From NCBI GenBank assembly GCA_963740945.1, contig CAVUGE010000022.1, positions 34,824 through 98,823 of the forward strand: a stretch of 64,000 nucleotides of DNA, read 5' to 3'. Below are positions 1-8,825 of the stretch, in pieces. The stretch comes from CAVQBP01 sp963740945 (GTDB lineage Bacteria; Bacteroidota; Ignavibacteria; Ignavibacteriales; Ignavibacteriaceae). A program made the position numbers and the translations under genes. Under the pieces are notes generated by a model that did no database searches, was not told where the DNA came from, and was given only the letters and a program-made list of their open reading frames with translations. Every line of letters starts with the position of its first letter. Positions within the stretch are counted from its first letter, which is position 1.

Positions 1-2
1 AG

Positions 3-1766
3 GAAGAAGCACCTAAACTAGCTGCTCATCATGATGCTATCTTTTTAAATACAAAACTTTTTCAAAGAGTTAAAGAAGTTTATGATAAACGAAATAGTCT
101 GAAACTCGACCATGAATCTATGAAACTTGTTTCTTATTTTTATAAGAAATTTGTACATGCCGGTGCAAATCTAAATGAAGAAAACAAAACTAAATTAAAG
201 AAACTTAATGAAGAAGAAGCAACCCTAATAGCTAAATTTACTAATAAGCTTTTAGCCGCAACAAAAGCTGGTGCTTTAGTCGTTAATAATGTATCTGAAC
301 TGGACGGCCTTTCATCTTCAGGAATCGATGCTGCATCTCAAGCAGCTTCTTCCCGTAGTCTTTTGGAAAAGTGGATTATACCTTTGCAAAATACTACACA
401 GCAGCCCGATCTGCAGTCACTTAACAATAGAAATACTAGAAAACAATTGTTTGAAAGTTCATGGACACGTACAGAGCATAATGATGCAAATGATACCAGA
501 GCTGATATTGAACGTATTGCAAAAATTCGTGCTGATAAAGCGAGCTTATTAGGCTTTTCGAATTATGCAGAATGGAGACTCGAAAATCAGATGGCTAAAA
601 CACCTGATGCAGTTGAAAAGTTTCTTAATGGACTAATCCCTGCAACTGTTGCAGGCGAAAAGAAAGAAGCATCTGATTTACAGGCTTTTATTAATAAATC
701 CGGTGAAAACTTTAAGCTGGAGCCCTGGGATTGGAATTATTATGCTGAGAAGTTAAGAAAATCCCGGTTTAATCTTGATGAATCAGAAGTAAAATCATAC
801 TTCGTCCTTGAAAATGTTCTTGAGAAAGGTATTTTTTATGCAGCTCATGAACTTTATGGATTGACCTTTAAAGAACTTCACAATATTCCGGTTTACCAGG
901 AAGATGTTCGTGTTTTTGAAGTATATGATAAAGATGGTTCTCCTTTAGCCCTTTTTTATGCAGATTATTTCAAAAGGGATAATAAATCAGGAGGAGCATG
1001 GATGGACAATCTGGTACAGCAATCAAAGCTGCTAGGGACAAAACCGGTTGTTTATAACGTTACCAACTTTACCAAACCTGCACCGGGTCAGCCGGCTTTA
1101 TTAAGCTATGATGATGTAACAACTATGTTCCATGAATTTGGACATGCACTTCATGGTATTTTTGCAGATCAGGAATACCCAAGCCTTTCCGGAACAAATG
1201 TTCCGCGTGATTTTGTCGAATTCCCTTCACAATTCAATGAACACTGGGCACTCTATCCCAAGGTTTTGGAACATTATGCGTTAAATTATAAAACCGGTAA
1301 ACCAATGCCGAAGGAATTAGTTGAAAAAATTAAAAAGTCTGCTCTTTTTAACCAGGGATATGATTTTACAGAGCTTCTTGAAGCTGCCGATCTGGATATG
1401 GCCTGGCATACCTTGCCTGCAAATGCACCTGAACAAAAATCTGATAAATTTGAGACTACTAGTTTAAAAAAAGATAGCCTATTCATTCCGGAGGTACCTC
1501 CTCGCTACCGGTCAAGTTACTTTATGCATATTTGGGGAAACGGGTATGCAGCCGGTTATTATGCCTATTTATGGTCCGAGATGCTTGATGATGATGCATT
1601 CGACTGGTTTATGAACAATGGCGGATTGACACGGGAGAATGGAGACCGCTTCCGTAAAATGATACTTTCACGTGGTGCAACGGAAGATTACAGTAAGATG
1701 TATCGTGATTTTACGGGTCACGATCCGAAGATAGAACCAATGCTGAAGAATCGGGGTCTAGATTAG
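3..1766 (+). CDS. dcp: M3 family zinc oligopeptidase (peptidyl-dipeptidase Dcp-like), 5' end cut by window
   Basis: The reading frame is open from base 3, well upstream of the first in-window ATG (120), and the upstream residues (AHHDAIFLN, then LFQRVKEVYDKR) belong to the family, so the gene starts outside the window. About 587 residues are visible; Dcp proteins are usually near 680-710. The zinc site HEFGH is at visible residue ~377, followed by the downstream glutamate in FVEFPSQFNEHW. The family cleaves dipeptides or short fragments from peptides, usually in the cytoplasm or periplasm; the lost N-terminus prevents deciding which. It ends 17 bp before a 97-bp repeat that separates it from a convergent gene. 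Confidence 0.9.
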   Translation, partial: EEAPKLAAHHDAIFLNTKLFQRVKEVYDKRNSLKLDHESMKLVSYFYKKFVHAGANLNEENKTKLKKLNEEEATLIAKFTNKLLAATKAGALVVNNVSELDGLSSSGIDAASQAASSRSLLEKWIIPLQNTTQQPDLQSLNNRNTRKQLFESSWTRTEHNDANDTRADIERIAKIRADKASLLGFSNYAEWRLENQMAKTPDAVEKFLNGLIPATVAGEKKEASDLQAFINKSGENFKLEPWDWNYYAEKLRKSRFNLDESEVKSYFVLENVLEKGIFYAAHELYGLTFKELHNIPVYQEDVRVFEVYDKDGSPLALFYADYFKRDNKSGGAWMDNLVQQSKLLGTKPVVYNVTNFTKPAPGQPALLSYDDVTTMFHEFGHALHGIFADQEYPSLSGTNVPRDFVEFPSQFNEHWALYPKVLEHYALNYKTGKPMPKELVEKIKKSALFNQGYDFTELLEAADLDMAWHTLPANAPEQKSDKFETTSLKKDSLFIPEVPPRYRSSYFMHIWGNGYAAGYYAYLWSEMLDDDAFDWFMNNGGLTRENGDRFRKMILSRGATEDYSKMYRDFTGHDPKIEPMLKNRGLD

Positions 1767-1782
1767 AGAATAATTTAAAGAA

Positions 1783-1879
1783 AAAGATGACATCTTTATT
1801 ATTTTTAAAATAGTGTTTTATATATACTAACATTTTAGAAATATTAAGGTATATGCAATTTTATAAAGATGTCATCTTT
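1783..1879. repeat. 97-bp palindrome-ended element, copy 1
   Basis: It starts with AAAGATGACATCTTT and ends with AAAGATGTCATCTTT. The two ends are inverted copies of each other, and each is itself a 7+1+7 odd palindrome. The AT-rich interior has no ORF. It lies between convergent genes, and its right end supplies the TGA stop of the minus-strand hydrolase. Four more copies of 97-98 bp are in this window. MITE-like behaviour is an inference from structure. Confidence 0.85.
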
Positions 1880-3026
1880 TCTTTAATTCTTTGGTCTCGA
1901 TAAAATTTTCATTACCTGTTTTGTCTTTAACCAATTCATTCCCAAAATTATCCCCTTCGTTTTTCATGAAAGTATTTAAAAAATCTAAAGTGGTATTACA
2001 GACAAATTCATATTTTTGTCTAACTTCATCTTTCTTTACTCCCGGAAAATCAAAACCCGGAATAGTTCCGACAGCCATACCTATATTTGAAAAGAATAAA
2101 TGCTTCATATCTTTTATTTTAATTAAATATCTATCTGAGTTTGTCAGAGAATTTATCAAATCAAAATCCGGAATTACATAAGATTCTATATCCTGGTAAA
2201 AATGAAGGATAGGTATAGTAATTTTATCTTTGTTTATATGAATACTATCAAGCCAATGACTTCCTATTTTATCTGCAAATCCTCCATCCAGACTTACAAA
2301 AGCTTTTATAGTATTCATATCATTAAGCATTAGGAAAGCGCTCCGACCGCCGAAACTATAACCGATTATAGCAAGTTTATCAGGATTCACGTTTTTTAAT
2401 TCTTTCAGATCATTATAAATAAATTCCATATCGTTCTCCTGGTCAAGTGCATATTGATAAATTTGACTCGTATCTATCAGCGGTTTTGTTATTCTCATAG
2501 GTGAGGGGCAACTGGCAGTATAGTATCCTTGTGATGCCAGGTATTCACACAGAATTGATAAATTTATAGCCGGATGATAATTCCCTTGAGCAACTATAAC
2601 GCAGGGAAATGAACCTTCGGCGGGTTCTGCATTTTCATGCGCTTTCATTTTCGAATAAAGAAAGTCATCAACCGATTTTGATGAGATACCATTTGATGAC
2701 AATAACTTTGAATATTCTAAAATTACAGCTTCTTTGCTGCTGTCGGAAGAATTGTTAAAATTTATTTCATGAGCAATTAATGAGATATAATCTTTATAAA
2801 AAAAAGATCTGCTTTTACTTATATCATTTGAGGGGTACCAGATAACTGTTTGTATAGGCCTGGTTTTACCGGAATCGATGAATCTGCTTTCATCCTTCTT
2901 CTCTATAACTTTTATTCCGACTTTGTATTTACCGGCTTTTAGATTTCCCCATAACATCGATTCTTGTGAAAATGCAGGCTTATAAATAATAAACAGCAAA
3001 AATATAACAGAAACTATTTTATTCAT
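1872..3026 (-). CDS. Exported alpha/beta hydrolase (dienelactone hydrolase-like)
   Basis: A 384-aa protein with a clear Sec signal peptide (hydrophobic residues 4-16, cleavage after AFSQ). The nucleophile elbow GYSFGG sits near residue 224. VIVAQGNYHP near residue 145 fits the oxyanion strand, and a late MKHLFF could carry the histidine. This is the arrangement of the large dienelactone hydrolase/PAF-acetylhydrolase-like group, so an esterase or acylhydrolase in the periplasm is likely; the substrate cannot be told. The last codons and the stop lie within the inverted end of the adjacent 97-bp repeat, so the native C-terminus may have been altered by the insertion. Confidence 0.75.
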   Translation of the reverse strand: MNKIVSVIFLLFIIYKPAFSQESMLWGNLKAGKYKVGIKVIEKKDESRFIDSGKTRPIQTVIWYPSNDISKSRSFFYKDYISLIAHEINFNNSSDSSKEAVILEYSKLLSSNGISSKSVDDFLYSKMKAHENAEPAEGSFPCVIVAQGNYHPAINLSILCEYLASQGYYTASCPSPMRITKPLIDTSQIYQYALDQENDMEFIYNDLKELKNVNPDKLAIIGYSFGGRSAFLMLNDMNTIKAFVSLDGGFADKIGSHWLDSIHINKDKITIPILHFYQDIESYVIPDFDLINSLTNSDRYLIKIKDMKHLFFSNIGMAVGTIPGFDFPGVKKDEVRQKYEFVCNTTLDFLNTFMKNEGDNFGNELVKDKTGNENFIETKELKKR

Positions 3027-3198
3027 TTAATAATAGTATAAGTTTATGAATGAATAATCTCATCATTTTATTTACTAAAAACAATATTATTTTTAAGAGG
3101 CTGTCACAAAAGTATTGTTTTCTGTCATTAGAGTGTGTAACAAAAGGTCACCAATTTAATTATTAAGGGGTAACAATCTTTTTAAGGTCTTTGGAATA

Positions 3199-4095
3199 TC
3201 AATCCCGAAGTTTCATCTCAAGGAAGTTAGGTTCAATATGAACAAGGACATCAGCAATTATGGGTAGTTTTTTAATCAAGGTATCTTTTACATTATGTGA
3301 AATTAAATGTCCGTCATGAACTGAAATATTCCCATCAACAATAATGTGGATATCAACAAAGTATTCAAAACCCATCTTTCTGACGAAACATTTATCTATA
3401 TAGAGCACTCCTTCCACATCATCTGCAACTTTAATAACTTTTTCCTTTATATCGGAGGGAGGGGCTGTGTCCATGACTTCCATAACTGCAGGTTTCAACA
3501 TCTTAAAAGCATTAAAGATAATTATTCCTGAAGCAAGGAGGGCAGCATAACCGTCAGCTTTTTCAAATCCCTTTCCGCCTATCAACGAAATTGAAATTCC
3601 TATAAATGCTGCAATGGAAGTGAGCGCATCACTTCTATGATGCCATGCATCATTTTTTACAGCTATACTTCCCACAGATGACCCCACGGATGAAACATAT
3701 CTGAATAAAGATTCTTTTATAATTACTACCAGTACAAGAACCCACAGAGTAAATGATTCCGGAGCCGAATGGGGAATTATGATTTCATGAATACTTCTTA
3801 TAATAATAATGGCAGCAGCACCGAAAAGACTTATACTTACTACCATACCTGCAATTGGTTCAGCTTTGCCGTGACCGTACGGATGATCTGTATCGGCAGG
3901 TTTAGCAGCTATTTTTAATCCAACCACAACAATTATGGAAGTTATAATATCGGAACTTGATTCGATTGCATCGGCTATTAAAGCGTTGGAGTGCCCCAGA
4001 ATTCCTGCTGCTCCTTTAATGGCTACAAGGAAGAGATTGAATATTATCCCTACGAAAGTAGATTTTATTCCGGATTTTGAGAGTTCCTTTTTCAT
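3199..4095 (-). CDS. Cation diffusion facilitator (CDF) family metal exporter
   Basis: A 298-aa integral membrane protein with about six hydrophobic segments and a ~85-aa C-terminal cytoplasmic domain of the dimerisation type (VEGVLYIDKCFVRK, then FVDIHIIVDG). The membrane metal site shows E-x3-D in the second helix (IESSSD) and H-x3-D in the fifth (HHRSD), plus the loop motif DHPYGHGKAE. CDF proteins exchange cytoplasmic Zn, Fe, Mn or similar divalent metal for protons. The usual first aspartate of FieF-type sites is glutamate here; I do not infer specificity. It is a single gene with no regulator next to it. Confidence 0.9.
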   Translation of the reverse strand: MKKELSKSGIKSTFVGIIFNLFLVAIKGAAGILGHSNALIADAIESSSDIITSIIVVVGLKIAAKPADTDHPYGHGKAEPIAGMVVSISLFGAAAIIIIRSIHEIIIPHSAPESFTLWVLVLVVIIKESLFRYVSSVGSSVGSIAVKNDAWHHRSDALTSIAAFIGISISLIGGKGFEKADGYAALLASGIIIFNAFKMLKPAVMEVMDTAPPSDIKEKVIKVADDVEGVLYIDKCFVRKMGFEYFVDIHIIVDGNISVHDGHLISHNVKDTLIKKLPIIADVLVHIEPNFLEMKLRD

Positions 4096-4251
4096 ATGCT
4101 AAAATTATTAAAATTAAAGCATTGAGCAAATTATATACTATTCTAAAATTCTGAACATTTAATGATTTTAAATTGAAATTACGGCAAGAACAGAAACTTG
4201 AAAAACCCGTGCAGTTATTCAAATTCAAATTAGATTAATAGGTGTAAAATT

Positions 4252-7200
4252 TTATTTATTCTTTCTTCCCGATTTTATTTTCATTTCGTTCCATTTATTC
4301 CTAAGTGTTTCAGATTGTTTGCTGTATTCACGGAATAAATTTAACTGTCCTTCGGTAGGTGCAGCATCTGCCGACTGAACTGAGGATGCGAATCCGGATA
4401 AAACCCTGCTGACATTTGCTATATCCAACCCAAATTGTTTTAGATTTTCGGTTGAACCCGGCGAAACTGATTCACTATCAATTTTACATGCTTCATTCAC
4501 TTCATTAAATAATTCAATTGTATTTTCTAAAGTTTTCTGAACTTTCTGAGCAAGAATAAGCTGCTTCTGCAAATCTGTTTTATTAATTTTTACTCGCGGA
4601 TCAAGCTTTACTTCTAATTCCCGGCTGTAATTTTCTCCTCCTGCACTTAGAAATATTTTATATTTACCCGGCATCACTAAAGGACCTTGAGGCAGTACAG
4701 GAGTTCCTACTGTCCACACAGCGGCAATTGAATAGTGATACTGCAAAGCTTTGGGTCTTGGATATCTTAAATCCCATACAAATCTGTGCATACCAGACTT
4801 ATTAGAAAGTTCTTCTTTTTTACCAAGCCATCTTTTATCAAAATACACATTTGTATCGGGTAGTTCAGATTTATCGTCACTAGAGTATGTTCGAACCAGG
4901 CTTCCATTAGAATCATATACCGATAATTTAATCACGCTGCTGATATCATTCTTCAGCCAATAATCAATCAGAGCACCTTCAGGCGGATTTTGCCCAAGAG
5001 GTGTAGAAGGAGGCCAGGGAGTATCATGGTTTGTATTTCCCCTCATTCTCCATGCCTGCTGCGGCTTAAATAGATAAACGGATTTCGTTATCATATCATC
5101 CGATATCTGTCTTAACGGGGAAAGATTATCAAGTATCCATATCCCTCTTCCCTGAGTAGCTGCAATAAGATCACCTTGATGAACCAACAGATCTCTTACT
5201 GATGTAGTCGGAAAATTTAATTTAATAGGACTCCAGTTTTTCCCATCGTTAAAGGAGATGTAAATACTTCTATTAGTTCCTCCAAATAAAAGTCCCTTTT
5301 GAACATTATCCGAACACACTGCGTTTACATACTCATCACCGGGTATTCCCTTTACAATTTTTTCCCACGATTTACCGTCATCAGTAGTTTTTAAAATAAG
5401 AGGCTCAAATTTATCCAGCCTTCTAGTATTAACAGCAGCATAGGCAGAGTGAACATCAAACGGAGAAGGAGAAATTTTATCTATCCTTGCCCATAGAGGA
5501 ACTTCAGGAGGAGTAACATTTTTCCAGGTTTTACAATAATCGGTAGTAAGCTGTACTAAGCCGTCGTCTGTTCCAATCCAGATAACTTTCTCTGAAATAG
5601 GTGAGGGGGCAATACTCCATATAACTCCATATCCGCATTTTGCAGCCTGTTCATAATTTGTTGCATTGCAGTTTGAAGTATCTCTACTTTTGCGGCTTAA
5701 ATCAGGGCTAACGATTTTCCAATTATCACCATCATTAGTTGTCCTGAAAAGATATTGAGCTCCGAAATACAAAGCATGAATCCCGGCTTGTGAAAATTCT
5801 ATTGGTGTTATCCATGAATAACGGTATTTAACTTTTGTGGGTAAAGCTGCATAGCTAGAATGAGGCCATGGGGAAACATCCATTGATTGACGAGTTATTT
5901 CATTAAATCGGTGGAGGCTTCCGCCAAGTCCGCTTCCGAAGATTATATCGGGATTACCCGGTTTTGGTATATCATAATCTCTTTCATCTGCACCGACCGG
6001 ATGCCAGTCACGCAGTTCAATCACACCATAAGGTCCCTGGCTTAAAATTTCCACAGTACCGTTATCCTGCTGCCCGCTGTATATATGATATGGGAAACGG
6101 TTATCTGCGGCGAGATGGTAGAATTGTCCGGTAGGTTGATTATACCAGCTTGACCAAGTATTTCCGTCATCAACCGAGATTACAGTTCCCTGGTCAGAAG
6201 CAGTAATCATATGATCCAGCTGTATAGGATTAATCCACATATAATGGTAATCATCACCACCCGGTGAGCCCTTAAATACTTCAAATGTTCTTCCGCCGTC
6301 AGTTGATTTTTGAATTGATCTTCCCATTACATATATGGTTAATGGATTTATAGGATCAACATTCAATCTTGAAAAGTAAGAGCTTACAAGTTCCTTATTC
6401 TTATTCATTAATTTCCATGTATCACCTCCATCCTTGGAAGCATAGAATCCGCTCTTATTTCCATCTGCTTCTATTGATGCATAAACAATCTTTCCTTCTC
6501 TATTCTGACCTGCGGCAAGACCAATTCTTCCAAGAGAGCCTTCAGGCAAACCTTTCCCTTTTAATTTACTCCAGTGCAAACCGCCGTCAGTACTTTTATA
6601 AATACCTGACGATTTACCACTTTGAGGAATAAAATAATCAAGCCATGGATAAGACCTCATTTGCCATAGTGCTGCATAGATTATTCCGGGTTTACTTATA
6701 TCATATGCCATATCGACAGCACCGGTAGAGTCATTTATAAACAATACATGATTCCAGTTCATTCCGCCGTCAGTTGTAAGATAAATTCCTCTTTCTTTAT
6801 TATCACCGAAGACGTGGCCTAAAGCTGCAACCAAAACTCTGTCCGGGTTATTAGGATCAACTAAAATCTTTCCAATATATTTAGTTCCTTTTAATCCAAT
6901 ATTCTTCCATGTTTTTCCGCCATCTACTGTTTTGAATACTCCGTTTCCATCAAGTATATCATAGCGGAGAGCTACCTGACCGGTACCCACATATATAATG
7001 TCCGGATTTGAAGGAGATACAGCTAATGCTCCAACTGCTGAAGCCGATTCATTCTGCATTAATCCTTCCCATGTTCTGCCGGCATCAGAGGTTTTCCATA
7101 CTCCGCCTCCTGCTCCACCGAAGTAAAAAGTATTAGGTTTATCAGGAATACCTTCTGCGACAGTTCCCCAGCCAGCACGGTAAGGGCCAATCAACCGCCA

Positions 7201-7296
7201 TTTCATTCCGTTATAAGTATTTTCAGGAATCGTTTGAGCTACTACTGAGATAAAACTTAATAGAACAACTAACAGTAAGAGGTATATAAATTTCAT
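4252..7296 (-). CDS. Exported Asp-box propeller protein (sortilin/VPS10-like), 1014 aa
   Basis: The signal peptide spans residues 1-20 (cleavage near VVAQ). The body holds at least ten Asp-box motifs of the S/T-x-D-x-G-x-T-W type, for example TSDAGRTW, TVDGGKTW, STDGGLHW, SKDGGDTW and TTDDGKSW. They are spaced as in ten-bladed sortilin-type or paired propellers. A C-terminal region of ~230 residues contains a strand-rich domain (SAGGENYSRELEV) followed by a helical tail. Such proteins are common in Bacteroidota and are often labelled 'glycosyl hydrolase' or 'photosystem stability-like', but no catalytic residues can be assigned. It probably acts in binding or assembly outside the cytoplasmic membrane. 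Confidence 0.8.
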   Translation of the reverse strand: MKFIYLLLLVVLLSFISVVAQTIPENTYNGMKWRLIGPYRAGWGTVAEGIPDKPNTFYFGGAGGGVWKTSDAGRTWEGLMQNESASAVGALAVSPSNPDIIYVGTGQVALRYDILDGNGVFKTVDGGKTWKNIGLKGTKYIGKILVDPNNPDRVLVAALGHVFGDNKERGIYLTTDGGMNWNHVLFINDSTGAVDMAYDISKPGIIYAALWQMRSYPWLDYFIPQSGKSSGIYKSTDGGLHWSKLKGKGLPEGSLGRIGLAAGQNREGKIVYASIEADGNKSGFYASKDGGDTWKLMNKNKELVSSYFSRLNVDPINPLTIYVMGRSIQKSTDGGRTFEVFKGSPGGDDYHYMWINPIQLDHMITASDQGTVISVDDGNTWSSWYNQPTGQFYHLAADNRFPYHIYSGQQDNGTVEILSQGPYGVIELRDWHPVGADERDYDIPKPGNPDIIFGSGLGGSLHRFNEITRQSMDVSPWPHSSYAALPTKVKYRYSWITPIEFSQAGIHALYFGAQYLFRTTNDGDNWKIVSPDLSRKSRDTSNCNATNYEQAAKCGYGVIWSIAPSPISEKVIWIGTDDGLVQLTTDYCKTWKNVTPPEVPLWARIDKISPSPFDVHSAYAAVNTRRLDKFEPLILKTTDDGKSWEKIVKGIPGDEYVNAVCSDNVQKGLLFGGTNRSIYISFNDGKNWSPIKLNFPTTSVRDLLVHQGDLIAATQGRGIWILDNLSPLRQISDDMITKSVYLFKPQQAWRMRGNTNHDTPWPPSTPLGQNPPEGALIDYWLKNDISSVIKLSVYDSNGSLVRTYSSDDKSELPDTNVYFDKRWLGKKEELSNKSGMHRFVWDLRYPRPKALQYHYSIAAVWTVGTPVLPQGPLVMPGKYKIFLSAGGENYSRELEVKLDPRVKINKTDLQKQLILAQKVQKTLENTIELFNEVNEACKIDSESVSPGSTENLKQFGLDIANVSRVLSGFASSVQSADAAPTEGQLNLFREYSKQSETLRNKWNEMKIKSGRKNK

Positions 7297-7432
7297 TTTT
7301 TATAATCTTATTATGATTTAGGTTATATAATAGTCATTGTATCTAATTTTCAATATACAAAGGTTATCTGAAAAGTAAAAAAAATTATCCGTCGAACTGG
7401 AAGTTATATAAAATAATTTTAGAGGGGCTCAA

Positions 7433-7641
7433 TTGGGGGCTGTCCAAATAATATTTTTTCTGTCATTCTGAATTAATCTTTTATTGAAGAACCTCAATAA
7501 TTATTTATTTCACCCCTTCAGGGTTAGAGCATTATATCTATTTTATATTAGCTATAATAATATCACACCTTCGGCGTTCAAAAATTCTGTTAGCGGCGAT
7601 TCTTCTTAAGGAATGGCATATTACTCTTTTGACAGCCCCAA
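7433..7641. repeat. Intergenic element with degenerate inverted ends (TTGGGGGCTGTC / GACAGCCCCAA)
   Basis: This ~209-bp non-coding block is bounded by near-inverted ends differing by one G. It contains the words CTCAATAATTATTTATTT and TAATATCACACCTTCGGCG, the latter able to form a small hairpin. The same internal words recur at 26717-26998, 15809-15890, 10446-10560 and around 26010, so it belongs to a dispersed family. It fills most of the 670-bp gap between the Asp-box gene and DinB. Confidence 0.6.
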
Positions 7642-7760
7642 AGTGAAAATTTATTTATTCCTCCAATAGGGTTGAACGAATTTATTTTGTCGTTTTGATA
7701 TATATATAAATAATAATCCTATGCCAAGCTTTTCTTCGGTAATACGAAAAATGATGCCTA

Positions 7761-7944
7761 GAGCAAGTTCAAGTGCAAGAGCAAAGTAAATTCAAATTTC
7801 AGCAGCTGATGCATGATTAATGTAATGCAGAGCTAACCGGTATTTGAAAGATGACATCTTCAATTATTAAAATAAAGGATTTATCTGAACTTATATTTTA
7901 ATACAAAATTAAAAATGATTTTTCTTTTTAAAGATGTCATCTTT
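7761..7944. repeat. Long direct repeat R1, including 97-bp-family copy 2 (7847-7944)
   Basis: A short run of AAGTGC/AAGAGC units is followed by ~60 bp of unique sequence (GTAAATTCAAATTTCAG to AACCGGTATTTG) and then a 98-bp palindrome-ended element. The whole block is repeated with few differences at 8622-8801. The two copies flank the DinB gene in direct orientation. Confidence 0.85.
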
Positions 7945-7966
7945 AGAGTCTCCTAACTTAAGTTAT

Positions 7967-8467
7967 TTAGAAACTCTTATCATCTGCAGAAGGACCGTAA
8001 ATAGAAGGAACAAGAATATCATTAAGCCGCATATAAACAGTTAATTGTCCGCGATGATGTACCCAATGGTTTAAAGTTGAACTTACAGTTTCATCTTTCG
8101 GTGCACTAAATAGAGTTACACCATTATTCTTAAGATAAAACATTTGCGATAGTTCTTCATTAGAGACTTTTTGTAATGCTTTCCTTGCACCATTAATGTT
8201 TTCATCAAAATGGTTTACCAGTTCGGAAGTATTCTTCGGTTCAAAATGTTTAAAGTTTACAAAATCAATAATAGACTTTTCAATTGTATCAGTTATCCAT
8301 TTGGGTATTTCTGCAACTAGTAGTGCAAGGTAACCCATATTCATAGATTTTTCATGAGGCTTCCAGCTAAATAAACTTTCCGGGATTCTCTCAAGGCATT
8401 TACGTGTAGATTTTATTTCAGCTTCCATTTCTTGAAGAAATATTTTACCTAAACTTTCACTGTTCAT
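7967..8467 (-). CDS. DinB family protein (first paralogue)
   Basis: A 166-aa helical-bundle protein of the DinB/YfiT superfamily. The candidate metal histidine motif is HHRGQ (WVHHRGQLTVYMR) near residue 135, matching the second DinB-type protein at 27126. The C-terminal motif PSIYGPSADD is identical in both. The family includes metal-dependent thiol transferases and many proteins of unknown function, so no reaction is assigned. It lies between two direct repeats and upstream of a hexamer array; the start fits ATG at 8465-8467, although no strong ribosome site is seen. Confidence 0.85.
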   Translation of the reverse strand: MNSESLGKIFLQEMEAEIKSTRKCLERIPESLFSWKPHEKSMNMGYLALLVAEIPKWITDTIEKSIIDFVNFKHFEPKNTSELVNHFDENINGARKALQKVSNEELSQMFYLKNNGVTLFSAPKDETVSSTLNHWVHHRGQLTVYMRLNDILVPSIYGPSADDKSF

Positions 8468-8538
8468 ATTTATAATCCTTTATAAGGTGATTGGAAGGTT
8501 GGATAATCAAATATAATAAAATAAATGAGATAAAGTTT

Positions 8539-8642
8539 AAGTGCAAGTTCAAGTGCAAGTTCAAGTGCAAGTGCAAGTTCAAGTGCAAGTTCAAGTGCAA
8601 GTGCAAGTGCAAGTTCAAGTGCAAGTGCAAGAGCAAGAGCAA
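8539..8642. repeat. Hexamer tandem array (AAGTGC / AAGTTC / AAGAGC units)
   Basis: About 17 contiguous 6-bp units, mostly AAGTGC and AAGTTC, with AAGAGC at the right end. A vestigial array of about four units occurs at 7755-7784 in the matching position of the other long repeat. Because the unit is 6 bp, one frame stays open as an artificial His/Leu-repeat ORF on the minus strand. Confidence 0.9.
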
Positions 8643-8801
8643 GGTAAATTCAAATTTCAGTAACTGATATATGATTAATGTAATGCAGAGCTAACCGGTA
8701 TTTGAAAGATGACATCTTTTATTATTAAAAATAAGGTTTTATCTGAACTTACATTTTAATAAAAATTAAAAATGATTTTTCTTTTTAAAGATGTCATCTT
8801 T
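8643..8801. repeat. Long direct repeat R2, including 97-bp-family copy 3 (8705-8801)
   Basis: This is the second copy of the block at 7761-7944: the same ~60-bp leader, then a 97-bp element with ends AAAGATGACATCTTT and AAAGATGTCATCTTT. It sits 24 bp past the stop of the aspartyl protease gene and just beyond the hexamer array. Confidence 0.85.
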
Positions 8802-8825
8802 ACATTCTTAGATATCTCTTATTTA

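Noticed and set aside
4016..4228. 70-codon minus-strand ORF upstream of and overlapping the CDF gene
   Set aside because: It overlaps the start of the CDF gene in another frame, is Asn/Leu/Ile-rich without family resemblance, and has no ribosome site.
8457..8642. 61-codon minus-strand ORF rich in His and Leu
   Set aside because: It is the translation of the 6-bp tandem array; the period keeps the frame open. No ribosome site or family.
8539..8642. Possible CRISPR array
   Set aside because: Units are 6 bp with no spacers, and no cas genes occur in the window.
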